A DNA stretch of 64,000 nucleotides from Albidovulum sp. bin36. Its GTDB lineage: Bacteria; Pseudomonadota; Alphaproteobacteria; Rhodobacterales; Rhodobacteraceae. Both the position numbers and the translations under genes were made by a program. The notes beneath the pieces were generated by a model, which saw only the letters and a program-made list of their open reading frames with translations, did no database searches and was not told where the DNA came from. Shown here in pieces: positions 20,441 to 28,453 of the stretch; position 1 is the first letter of the stretch; the number at the start of each line of letters is the position of its first letter. The DNA is taken from positions 1 to 64,000 of the forward strand of contig MPMP01000020.1 in assembly GCA_002238565.1 (NCBI GenBank), given 5' to 3'.

Positions 20441-20469
20441 TTGACGTATAGCGTCTATGCCTATACGAT
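20441..20469 (+). promoter_or_regulatory. Promoter and candidate HigA operator of the higBA operon
   Basis: A -35 hexamer TTGACG (20441-20446) and a -10 hexamer TACGAT (20464-20469) are separated by 17 bases. A perfect inverted repeat CGTATAG (20445-20451) / CTATACG (20461-20467) fills the spacer and overlaps both hexamers, as expected for an autoregulatory antitoxin operator. Transcription would start near 20476, only a few bases before the higB ATG, so the leader would be very short. Confidence 0.6.
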
Positions 20470-20479
20470 AGGGAACTAC

Positions 20480-20764
20480 ATGATCCTGAGCTATCGAGAC
20501 AAGAAGACGGAGCAGTTCGCGAAGGGCGAGTTCGTCAAAGCCTTTCGGGGTCTTGAAGATCAGGCCGCCCGGCGGCTGTCGATTCTGAACGCGGCGCTTT
20601 CGCTCGATACGTTGCGCGCCCTGCCGGGAAACCGGCTGGAAGCGCTCAAAGGAGATCGTACCGGACAGTATTCCATTCGCATCAACCAGCAATGGCGCAT
20701 CTGCTTCGAGTGGCCGGACGGTCAAACCGGGCCGGGCAATGTTGAAATCGTGGACTATCACTGA
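20480..20764 (+). CDS. higB: HigB-type toxin (RelE superfamily)
   Basis: This 94-residue protein is a HigB/RelE-type mRNA interferase. Landmarks are MILSYRDKKTEQFAKGE, the family motif RRLSILNAALSLDTLRALPG, NRLEALKGDRTGQYSIRINQ and WRICFEW, ending NVEIVDYH. These toxins cleave mRNA on the ribosome. I took the ATG at 20480, not the upstream TTG that falls inside the promoter. It is the first gene of an operon with higA and, apparently, the OLD-nuclease and helicase genes. Confidence 0.92.
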   Translation: MILSYRDKKTEQFAKGEFVKAFRGLEDQAARRLSILNAALSLDTLRALPGNRLEALKGDRTGQYSIRINQQWRICFEWPDGQTGPGNVEIVDYH

Positions 20765-20781
20765 GGAAAGGAGATCAGGCC

Positions 20782-21096
20782 ATGTTCATGAGAGCTGTTC
20801 ATCCCGGCGAAGTCCTGAAGGACGAGCTGGAAGAACTGAATGTGACGCCGACTGAGTTTGCACGCCAGATCGACGTGCCGCCGAACCGCGTCAGCCAGAT
20901 CATCGCGGGCAAGCGCGCCGTGACCGGTGGCACCGCGTTGCGCTTCGGGCACTGGTTCGGCACCGATCCGCAGTTCTGGCTCAATCTGCAAGGCGCCTAT
21001 GAAATCCGCATCGCCGAGGAAAAGGCAGGTCGGGAGATCGCACGGCTGCCGGTGCGGGCCAGAACAACGCGGTCCGACGCGTCAGGCATCGCGTAG
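20782..21096 (+). CDS. higA: HigA-type antitoxin (XRE/HTH)
   Basis: This 104-residue HigA antitoxin begins with the characteristic HPGEVLKDELEELNVTPTEF and continues through the helix-turn-helix ARQIDVPPNRVSQIIAGKRA and then LRFGHWFGTDPQFWLNLQ. It should neutralise HigB and repress the shared promoter. A good ribosome site (AAAGGAGA) precedes the ATG. It lies 17 bases after higB. Its stop is followed after only 11 bases by the GTG of the OLD-nuclease gene, which suggests that the antitoxin and the nuclease-helicase pair are co-transcribed. Confidence 0.93.
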   Translation: MFMRAVHPGEVLKDELEELNVTPTEFARQIDVPPNRVSQIIAGKRAVTGGTALRFGHWFGTDPQFWLNLQGAYEIRIAEEKAGREIARLPVRARTTRSDASGIA

Positions 21097-21107
21097 AGAC
21101 CGAACCC

Positions 21108-23024
21108 GTGCGAATCACTCGGCTCCACATTCAGAATTTCCGATCCGTCAAGGACCTCACCGTCGATCTTGGCGAGACAACCGTCTTGATCGGGCAAAAC
21201 AACGCCGGGAAAACTGCAATCATTGACGCTGTGCGTATTGTGCTCACGAGGCGATGGGGGCAGCGCGGAACGGGGTTTACTGAAAACGACGTTCATCGCC
21301 CTGACCCCGATTGCGATCCGCGCATACAGCCTCCCGTCACGATCACGCTGACGATGGAGGAAAACGAGCCTAACGAATGGGATGCCGACATGGTCGCCGC
21401 CCTTACCGATATCATCACTATCCATGTTGACGGCGTCCGCAACGCTCTGACGTTGCGCGTCACTTGCGCCTGGGACCCCGACAAGGAGGTATTCGATCCC
21501 GCCTGGCAGTTTCTGGATTCCGCTGGCGAGCCTCTGCCAGAGCGACGGCGATCTATTAATCTCACCGACTTCTTCGGCTACATGCCGATCTTCTGGCTTG
21601 GAGCCTTGCGCGACGCCGCCGACGAGTTCACCCCGCGCTCCGGCCACTGGGGCCGACTGCTCCGCAGCGTCCGTATTCCACCGGAACTGGAGGCCGAAGC
21701 CCTTAAAACCCTCGCTGATCTCGATGCCAAGATCATCGCCGCCGATCCGCGATTGACCGAAATCGCCACCATGATTGGCGAGGCTACACGCGTGGCGGTC
21801 GGCGAAGGCTCCGGCTCGGCGCGTCTCAACACCCTGCCGCTCGCTATCGAGGAAATGCTTCAGCGCACCGGCATTGTCATGCGCAATGAGGATCTGAGGC
21901 CCTGGCTTCCGCTCGGTCACCACGGTCAAGGACTCCAGAGTCTGGCGGTCATCTTCCTGTTTCAGGCTGCCGTTCTGCAACAGCTTGTGGAAGAGGAACG
22001 GCCCGGCATTGAAGCTGTCTTCGCGATCGAGGAACCTGAAGCCCATCTTCACCCGCAGGCGGCGCGGACTCTTTGGAATCGGACGCAGGCGCTGTCCGGG
22101 CAAAAGCTCATGACAACGCACTCGCCGTATTTTGTGCAGCATGTTCCGCTTCGCGATCTTCGGCTGGTGCGTCTTCGCGGTGGCCAAACCGAAGTCAGTG
22201 CGCTCCCCGGCATGGTGATTTCTGATTTGCCCCGGAACGCATCGCTGGACGGGTTTCTGCAGGGCAGAGGCAGTCGTGTATTTCAACGTGTCCCGACGAC
22301 CGACCGTCTTGCCGCCCGGTCCTGGTTCGATCAGACAATGGCCGACGCGCTGGCCCATTGCTATCGCAATGATCCCGACCCGGCAGCGCGGCAGGAGGAG
22401 ATCGTGGTGCTTCGGCACAGTTGCCGCGTTCTTCCAACCGTGGAGGATGAGAATGAGCTGGGATTCCACGGCCGTCGCGTCCGTGGCGAGATATTCTTCG
22501 CACGCCGCTGGATTTTGGTGGAGGGCGTGACCGAGTATCTGCTGGTCCATGCACTTGGCAACGCCCTCAACCTTCCGCTCGATATGCACGGGATCGCCGT
22601 TATTGACTTTCAGCAGAGCGGCAGCGCGGGAATTTATCCGGCGCTTGCAGAAGCGTTCGGCATCCCCTGGCACATGATTACGGATGGCGATCAGGAAGCC
22701 GCCAAGTTTCGCCAGCAGATACTGGATCGAGGCTTCACGGAAGACGACCTCACCGGCAAATTTACAACATTGTCGGAGGATCACGATCTTGAAGATCAAT
22801 TGCTCGCTGACGGCCACGAAAGGCTTCTGCGCAAGATCATGGGCACGGTCGGAGGACAGACTGCTCTTACCTGCCCGTTCGACGAGTTCAAGAGGCGCCT
22901 GAAAAACAAGAAGACCAGATACATGGGCGCCTTGTCGCTGCGCGTCGCGGCAGACAAAGAACTTGCCGTGAAGATGCCTGCGCCGTTCGTTGAGCTCATC
23001 AAGTCATTGGGTGGCGCCGCATGA
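21108..23024 (+). CDS. gajA: OLD-family ATP-dependent nuclease, GajA-like (Gabija)
   Basis: This 638-residue protein has an N-terminal ABC-type ATPase and a C-terminal TOPRIM nuclease domain. Visible motifs are Walker A GQNNAGKT (about residues 29-36), the signature-like region GHHGQGLQSLAVIFLF, Walker B AVFAIEEPEAHLHPQAA, and the H-loop MTTHSPYFVQ. The TOPRIM residues follow in WILVEGVTEYLL (catalytic Glu) and WHMITDGDQEA (acidic pair). With a UvrD-like helicase directly downstream it is a class 2 OLD protein, the arrangement known as Gabija, an anti-phage system in which GajA is the DNA nuclease. It is somewhat longer than the GajA proteins first described (about 580 residues). The start is GTG at 21108. 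A minus-strand frame of 606 codons opposite is a shadow. Confidence 0.9.
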   Translation: MRITRLHIQNFRSVKDLTVDLGETTVLIGQNNAGKTAIIDAVRIVLTRRWGQRGTGFTENDVHRPDPDCDPRIQPPVTITLTMEENEPNEWDADMVAALTDIITIHVDGVRNALTLRVTCAWDPDKEVFDPAWQFLDSAGEPLPERRRSINLTDFFGYMPIFWLGALRDAADEFTPRSGHWGRLLRSVRIPPELEAEALKTLADLDAKIIAADPRLTEIATMIGEATRVAVGEGSGSARLNTLPLAIEEMLQRTGIVMRNEDLRPWLPLGHHGQGLQSLAVIFLFQAAVLQQLVEEERPGIEAVFAIEEPEAHLHPQAARTLWNRTQALSGQKLMTTHSPYFVQHVPLRDLRLVRLRGGQTEVSALPGMVISDLPRNASLDGFLQGRGSRVFQRVPTTDRLAARSWFDQTMADALAHCYRNDPDPAARQEEIVVLRHSCRVLPTVEDENELGFHGRRVRGEIFFARRWILVEGVTEYLLVHALGNALNLPLDMHGIAVIDFQQSGSAGIYPALAEAFGIPWHMITDGDQEAAKFRQQILDRGFTEDDLTGKFTTLSEDHDLEDQLLADGHERLLRKIMGTVGGQTALTCPFDEFKRRLKNKKTRYMGALSLRVAADKELAVKMPAPFVELIKSLGGAA

Positions 23025-24949
23025 CAGAACCGCTTCAGGCAGCCCTCGACAGACTGAGCCCAACGCAGCGCAAGGCCGCGGACTGGCAGGACAGCGCAGC
23101 GCTCGTGCTGGCGGGACCGGGAGTTGGAAAGACAACCGTGCTTACAACGCGCATCGCTCGGATATTGAACGACAGCCGGAACAAGAATTTCCGCATGCTC
23201 GCCCTGACGTTCACGACGAAGGCAGGCGACGAGATGCGTGAGCGTGTCGAAGCCCTCGTGCCCGGCCTGACCGATCGAACGTTCATCGGCACTTTCCATA
23301 GCTTTTGTGCGCAGATTTTACGCCAACACGGATCCCATATCGGAATCAAGCCCGACTTCGGAATTTACGATCAGGATGACGACCGCCGGGAGCTGTTGCG
23401 TGAAGCACTCGTGGCTGCCGCCGATGAAGGGGCGGACGTAACACCTGACGGGGTTCGGTGGCTGCTTGCCATCGACCAACTACGCAGCAGTCTTGTCAGC
23501 GCTGAAAAGACGGCGCGGCATTTCCGCGATCCGGCGGCCGGCGAGCGCGCCGCGCGTGTTTACGCAATCTATGAGGCCGCGTTGCGCGCCAACAATTCCC
23601 TAGATTTCAACGGCATGATTCTAGACGCATGCCGGCTAGCCCATCAGGTTCCGGCTGTGGCCGCCAGGACGCGGCAGTCTTACCCGTACTGGCTTATCGA
23701 CGAATTCCAAGACACGACGCCCGCCCAATACCGGCTGGTGCGCTTCTTTGCGGGCGACGATTTCAAGAATGTCTTTGCCGTAGCCGACGATGACCAGATC
23801 ATCTACCAATGGGCAGGGGCTAGCTATCGGCAAATTCAACAGTTCCGCGAACATTTCTCGCCGGACTTGATCCAGTTGGTCGAAAATCGGCGCTGCCCTC
23901 CTGCCATCGTGCAGGCCGCCAACAATCTCATCGGCCATAACTCCGACAGGACACCTGGCAAGGAGCCGCTTGTCGCGACACTTCCCGGGGAAGGTCCTGC
24001 CATATTGCTGCGGACCTTCGGGACGGACGCAGAGGAAGCCGATGGCATTGCCGATGATATTGCCGGAATCGCCACCGCCGAACGAGGCGAGGTTGCAGTT
24101 CTCGGCAGGACAAGAGCCATTCTCCAGCCGGTGCTGGATGCCCTGAGGGCGCGGGGCGTTACCGCCTCGATCGCGGTACGGCGCGACCGATTTATCTCCC
24201 CGCAATTTACCTGGCTTCAGAGCTGCCTCGACCTGTCCCTTCGTCCCGGCGACCGACAAGTCTTCACAGTGCTCGCAGCGGCAGCAAACCGCATAGCCGG
24301 CTTGCAGCTCGACACGGCACTTTTGCTCGCCGAGGCGGCATCCACCGGGACCAGTTACCTGGAGCACTGGGCTTTGGCTGCCGAAGCGAGCAAAAACGAG
24401 ATCGCCATGAACTTGTCCGCGATAGCTCTCCGGCTGGTGCAATCCCGGTCAAGCTGGCAGCAAATTGTCACGGAGGCGATCACCTTCCTGATGACGACCG
24501 CGGAAGCGCACGAAGGCGTCATCAGCGACGCAGCAGAAGACAAGGCCGCGTGGGAAACAGCGCACAGGGCCATCAGGGCCGAGAAGGGCGCGCCGCCCGA
24601 TCTTGATGAGCTTCTCCAAGGCATGAAGCTGCGGCCGAAGGAGCCGCCTCCCGACCCAGCTGCCGTCCGGCTTCTCACGATTCACGCGGCAAAGGGTCTG
24701 GAATTCGATCGTGTCTGGCTCATCGGCATGGCGGAGTCTGTACTGCCGTCCTGGCAAAGCCTCAAGTATAAGGCAGCGCCGTCGGAGCTTGAAGAAGAAC
24801 GGCGCAATTGTTTCGTCGGCATCACGCGCACGAAGAAGCAGCTCGTTTTATCACGGGCAGAGCAATACCAAGGCTACCGGAAAGCATCTTCGCGCTTTCT
24901 GGAAGAGATGGGGCTCAATGAACAGCAAGAGGGCCCTAACGCAACATAG
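23021..24949 (+). CDS. gajB: UvrD/Rep-like helicase, GajB-like (Gabija)
   Basis: This is a superfamily 1A helicase of 642 residues. The ATG overlaps the end of the nuclease gene (ATGA), which indicates translational coupling. Motif I is AGPGVGKTT (about residues 31-39), Ia LTFTTKAGDEM, Ic TFHSF, II LIDEFQDTT, III VADDDQIIYQWAGA, IV ENRRC, V TIHAAKGLEFDRVWL and VI EERRNCFVGITRTKKQL. In Gabija systems GajB is the helicase/NTPase partner of GajA. The protein is longer than the first described GajB (about 500 residues). The last five codons and the TAG lie inside the terminal repeat of a 346-bp inserted element, so the natural C-terminus has probably been replaced, though all helicase motifs are intact. 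Confidence 0.9.
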   Translation: MTEPLQAALDRLSPTQRKAADWQDSAALVLAGPGVGKTTVLTTRIARILNDSRNKNFRMLALTFTTKAGDEMRERVEALVPGLTDRTFIGTFHSFCAQILRQHGSHIGIKPDFGIYDQDDDRRELLREALVAAADEGADVTPDGVRWLLAIDQLRSSLVSAEKTARHFRDPAAGERAARVYAIYEAALRANNSLDFNGMILDACRLAHQVPAVAARTRQSYPYWLIDEFQDTTPAQYRLVRFFAGDDFKNVFAVADDDQIIYQWAGASYRQIQQFREHFSPDLIQLVENRRCPPAIVQAANNLIGHNSDRTPGKEPLVATLPGEGPAILLRTFGTDAEEADGIADDIAGIATAERGEVAVLGRTRAILQPVLDALRARGVTASIAVRRDRFISPQFTWLQSCLDLSLRPGDRQVFTVLAAAANRIAGLQLDTALLLAEAASTGTSYLEHWALAAEASKNEIAMNLSAIALRLVQSRSSWQQIVTEAITFLMTTAEAHEGVISDAAEDKAAWETAHRAIRAEKGAPPDLDELLQGMKLRPKEPPPDPAAVRLLTIHAAKGLEFDRVWLIGMAESVLPSWQSLKYKAAPSELEEERRNCFVGITRTKKQLVLSRAEQYQGYRKASSRFLEEMGLNEQQEGPNAT

Positions 24950-25277
24950 GTACCGATTCCGCCATAAGAGTCCTATGTTCCGGGTTTCTTGATTCCGTAC
25001 TTTTTTGTCCAGTATGACAAGTTGCCGGACGTTTTGTTGTAGCGCTTCGCGACGAACTGCTGCGTTTCGCCCCTGGCATGGCGGCATGTGATTCTGCCTG
25101 GCGAGCACGATCTCACAAAGGACAAGCTGCAGGACAACTCCCGGCGTCCTGCTTCCTAAATCTGCCCCCCGTATCATCCCCGAAGATCGGGGGCCGCCAG
25201 ATCGACAATGCGTCAACTATTTCAAGACGAAGTGGAATTCCCTATGGCGGAATCGGTACCTATGTTGGGTTAGGGCC
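24932..25277. mobile_element. 346-bp element with 34-bp terminal inverted repeats (MITE-like)
   Basis: The segment 24932-24965 is repeated inverted at 25244-25277 with one mismatch in 34 bases (both outer ends begin GGCCCTAAC). The 346 bases are too few for a transposase. On the minus strand near the left end a short frame reads GETQQFVAKRYNKTSGNLSY and WTKKYGIKKPGT, which looks like a helix-turn-helix and may be the debris of a parent element. I could not see a clear target-site duplication. The left repeat supplies the stop codon of the helicase gene. Confidence 0.75.
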
Positions 25278-25977
25278 ATTGTCGCGCTATACGTGATGGA
25301 CGGCCCGGCGACGTCACGGCGCGGGACTAGTGGCCGGGACATCGTCTGCAGCCCGTGTTTGCCTGTCGAGTGCGGGTAAGTGCGCCCGGGCGGGCCGCTG
25401 CTGGAACCGCCGTGCCCGCTCGAAGTAAGGGCGAACGGCGATCGCGCGGAGCATTCCGGGTTTCGGTCCAGGCTCGGCGTTGCTGCAAGGGAAGCGTCGG
25501 GACGGGGCGGGAGCCCGAGGCGTTGGGCGGACATGCGAGCCTGTGCTGTTTCTCGGTTCATGTCAGCAGGCAAAAGACGAACATTCTCGACTTGGTCCGA
25601 CCGCCTCTCCCGCTTTCTTCCTTTCAAGGCAGACACTCTCAAGCAGCGCATTCTCGTCACATTGTTCCGACGTGATGCAGCCGGATCAATTCGGGAAATC
25701 CGTTCTGGCATGAAGTGAGATACAACAGCCTGACGAACGAGGCACCCGGTCGGCGTGCTGCGCAGGGCGGCATCCGGCCGATGCGGAAGCTTGTCGGGTG
25801 CCGCGCGGAAGCGGCGCGGCTTGCGAGTGCCTGCGCGCTGCCTGCGGCAAGGGCCGGCCGATCCTCGGCGCGCCGGATTGAGCGCGGGCTGAAGAAGCGT
25901 CGGTCTAGCCGGTACGCCAACGAACGGGCTCGCGGACCGCGCCGCCGGAATGAACGCGGAGGCGGTCCGGATTTCGG
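25278..25977. other. GC-rich stretch of 700 bases with no recognisable gene
   Basis: Long frames exist on both strands, including a 363-codon minus-strand frame that crosses it, but none gives a plausible protein; they are rich in Arg, Pro, Ala and Ser, as chance frames in GC-rich DNA are. The lower half lies downstream of a truncated LysR gene and may be the rest of that gene, decayed beyond recognition. Confidence 0.5.
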
Positions 25978-26271
25978 TCAGCCGGCCGTGTCGGGCCTGC
26001 GCACGTCCGCCGTCGCTCTCCTGAGGTCCCGGACGATGCGGCTGATCTTGCGGGCATAGGCGTTGCCGGCCGGGGTGAGCCTCACGCCGTTGGTTCGCCT
26101 GAGGAACAGCTCGGTTCCGAGAAAACGTTCGAGCAGGCGCACGTGCCGGCTGACGGCGTCGGGCGAGACCTGCAGTTCGGCCGCCGCATGGAGGAAACTC
26201 TCGTGCCTTCCCGCCGCCTCGAATGCCTGGAGCGAGTTCAGAGGTGGAAGCGGCTCGTTGTACATGGGCAT
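25978..26271 (-). pseudogene. LysR-type regulator, N-terminal DNA-binding domain only
   Basis: The 97 residues from the ATG at 26271 read LPPLNSLQAFEAAGRHESFL, then AAAELQVSPDAVSRHVRLLE and GTELFLRRTNGVRLTPAG. This is a complete GcvA-like LysR helix-turn-helix domain and the start of the linker helix. The frame then stops. A normal LysR protein has about 200 more residues of effector-binding domain; none can be found downstream. It could make a stand-alone DNA-binding fragment, but truncation is likelier. About 300 bases without a gene separate it from the next LysR remnant. Confidence 0.8.
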
Positions 26272-26570
26272 TGGGCGTCGGCATAGACTTAAGTAAGTTG
26301 ATGGACACTAGAATTGTTGCAGGCCATGGTCAATCGCTGCCTGCGTCGACCGGATTCCGGGGCGTCCCGACCGGCGGCAGCCTGGATGCCGCGACCGGAG
26401 AGATGGACCCGTGCCTCCCGAGGGGGGACGGCCGTCCCGCCAGCCTCGAGACGACTGGAAGCGAGATCCCGCTTCGCGGCCCGGCGCCGGTTGGCGCATT
26501 TCGGTCGCAAGACCTTGGGCGCGACCGGGTGCGGCGCGAGCCCGGCGCAGACGACAAGCTTCGACGCGCT

Positions 26571-27459
26571 TCAGGCGTTCGGCGACTTGAGTTCCGTGCA
26601 TTGCTGAAGGAGCCACTCCTTCAGCCGGACGAGGGTCCCGTCGTTCGCCGACGAAGCGTTCATGACCAGGTGATAGGATTTCCCGGGATCGACCGAGAGG
26701 TGCGCAATGGGGACGAGCTTTCCCGCCGCCAGCTCGCTGGCGATCATCTCGCCATGGCCGACCGCCATGCCCATGCCGTCGACCGCTGCCCGGATGACGC
26801 CGTTGTAGAGCGCGAAGCGCATGTCGGCGGCAAGCTCGCCCGCGGTCGCGCCGACGGCGCGCGCCCAGTCGGGCCAGTCGTCGTCCCAATGGATGTCGTG
26901 CAGCAGCGGCTGTCCGATGACTTCCCCAACGTCAGGGCGGGCCGACAGAGTCTTGCGGAACTGCGGGCTGCAGACGGGAAAGACCTCCTCCCCGAACAGC
27001 CGCGTGACGCTGCAGCCAGGATGCCGTCCGTTCGAGTACAGGATCCACGCATCCACGTCCTCCCGGTCGACCTCGCGCTCGTTGTTATGCGCCTGGATTC
27101 GCAGCTCGGCCCTGCCGAACGTCTTCCTGAACGACGGGATGCGGCGGTAGAGCCAGCGTTCCGCGAAGATCGGGAGCGTGGAGATCACGATCGTGCGGCC
27201 GCGCGACGGCTTGCGGACGCGTTCCGTCGCGGCCCCCAGCTCTTTCAGGATGCTCGTGACCTTCCCGGCATATTCCCGTCCGGCCGAAGTAAGCGCGACC
27301 CCGTTGCTTCGCCTCACGAAGAGCTCGGTGCCGAGATGGCCCTCGAGCAGGCGCACGTACCGGCTGATGGAGCCCGGCGAGACGCCCTGTTCGGTCGCGG
27401 CGTCCGGCTGCCTCGAAGGCCCTGAGCGAGTTCATAGGGGGCAACGGTCTGGTCTTCAT
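26571..27459 (-). pseudogene. LysR-type regulator with a deletion/frameshift in the helix-turn-helix
   Basis: From the ATG at 27459 the N-terminus reads LPPMNSLRAFEAAGR and then leaves the family frame. In another frame the sequence resumes as DAATEQGVSPGSISRYVRLL and GTELFVRRSNGVALTSAG. From there it runs to the end of a GcvA-like effector-binding domain, including HDIHWDDDWPDWARAVGA and AVDGMGMAVGHGEMIASELA. The bases for the middle of the first DNA-binding helices (about HxSFTxAA) are missing near 27408, so a short deletion shifted the frame. The effector domain is intact, but the protein cannot bind DNA normally. It resembles the truncated LysR gene beside it and may once have controlled the operon at 28.4 kb. 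Confidence 0.8.
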
Positions 27460-27480
27460 CGGTCCCGAACTTCCGTGTAA

Positions 27481-27662
27481 GGCTCAACAATGCTGACTCA
27501 GGCTAGAGGCAACGCGGCTTGCAGTCAATCGTGGTCCGGGACGGCGCCATGCGAAAGTGCGGGTGTGGCACTGCGGCAGACGCCGACCGTGCCGCATGGG
27601 CAGGCCGCGGCCCGAGAGGGGCGTCGTCGCTGCGGTCCGGGGTCATGGCTCAACAATGCTGA
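27481..27662. repeat. Pair of 16-bp direct repeats 166 bp apart
   Basis: GGCTCAACAATGCTGA occurs at 27481-27496 and again, identical, at 27647-27662. The first copy lies just upstream of the LysR remnant. It may be a regulator site, or the mark of a duplication; the sequence between the copies is not duplicated elsewhere that I can see. Confidence 0.6.
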
Positions 27663-28351
27663 TCCACATCACGAAAATTGATTGTTGCGACGGGCTGCCG
27701 ATCCAGCGAATCATTTCCTGCCCGACGGATGCGCGGGCAACGACATTCCCGGAGCGCTCCGGCGAGAGGTGATCAGGGACGGCGCCACGTCTCGCCGGAT
27801 TCATCCCCAGGAAGAGGCAGCCGCTGCCGGGAACCAAAAAACTCTGGGAGGGCTATGTGCTGCTATCAATGTTCGTCCAACATTCCAGAGTTTTGCGAAA
27901 GTACGAGCAATATGCGTCAACTGCGTCTGGATGAAAGGCCGCTGACACCCGCTCGACCTCACTCAAAACGAGCCTTCGACGACGAAATTGATTTCCTAGG
28001 GTGCAAATTCAATATGACGACATGACTACAGTTCCAGGATTCGCGCGGTCAGTGGCTGGAGTGCCTCGGGCGGGTCGACGTTAGCTGCGACTACTTCTTA
28101 AGTACGCTCGAAACGTCCCGATTTGATTACGTCCCGAGTGGCCGTATGCCGCTTTCAAGTGGAAAGGGCATTCGCAATAATTCCCGCTCCGTTGCAAATT
28201 TCGGATGCCCCGAGTTTTTCGCCTCCCCGGGGGCTGTAAACGTATCCAAATGGTGCGACTCATTCCGACTCACTGCGAAATCCCCGAAAACCTGCAAAAA
28301 TTGTCGTCAGCAGAGATTCGCACTCCGCTCGATAGGCTCGAAAAGGATGAG

Positions 28352-28380
28352 TTGTGGCGAGTATCGTCATTTGATAATCT
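28352..28380 (+). promoter_or_regulatory. Candidate promoter of the polyamine-type transporter operon
   Basis: TTGTGG (28352-28357) and TAATCT (28375-28380) are 17 bases apart and 74 bases upstream of the binding-protein ATG. Both hexamers deviate from consensus, so this is a weak call. Confidence 0.3.
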
Positions 28381-28453
28381 TAGCAGACAATCGCTGCAGG
28401 CGAATGAATGCCTGCGAAAAATAGCCGAAATCGTTCTAGTTTTGGAGGAGACC

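Larger units (their letters stand above)
27460..28453. other. Spacer of about 1 kb ahead of the 28.4-39.9 kb operon
   Basis: No protein-coding frame can be supported. It contains a 16-bp direct repeat (27481-27496 and 27647-27662), shorter repeated pieces (GGGACGGCGCCA near 27538 and 27776), and near the right end a weak candidate promoter. The regulatory region of the downstream transporter operon should lie here. Confidence 0.5.

Noticed and set aside
20997-22817. 606-codon open frame on the minus strand
   Set aside because: It lies exactly opposite the OLD-nuclease gene, whose motifs are complete; the frame has no recognisable family and no start signal.
23636-24442. 268-codon open frame on the minus strand
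   Set aside because: It is antisense to the helicase gene, with chance-like composition.
25217-26308. 363-codon open frame on the minus strand
   Set aside because: It runs through the inverted-repeat element and overlaps the LysR fragment in another frame; it is very rich in Arg, Pro, Ala and Ser, as expected for shadows in GC-rich DNA.
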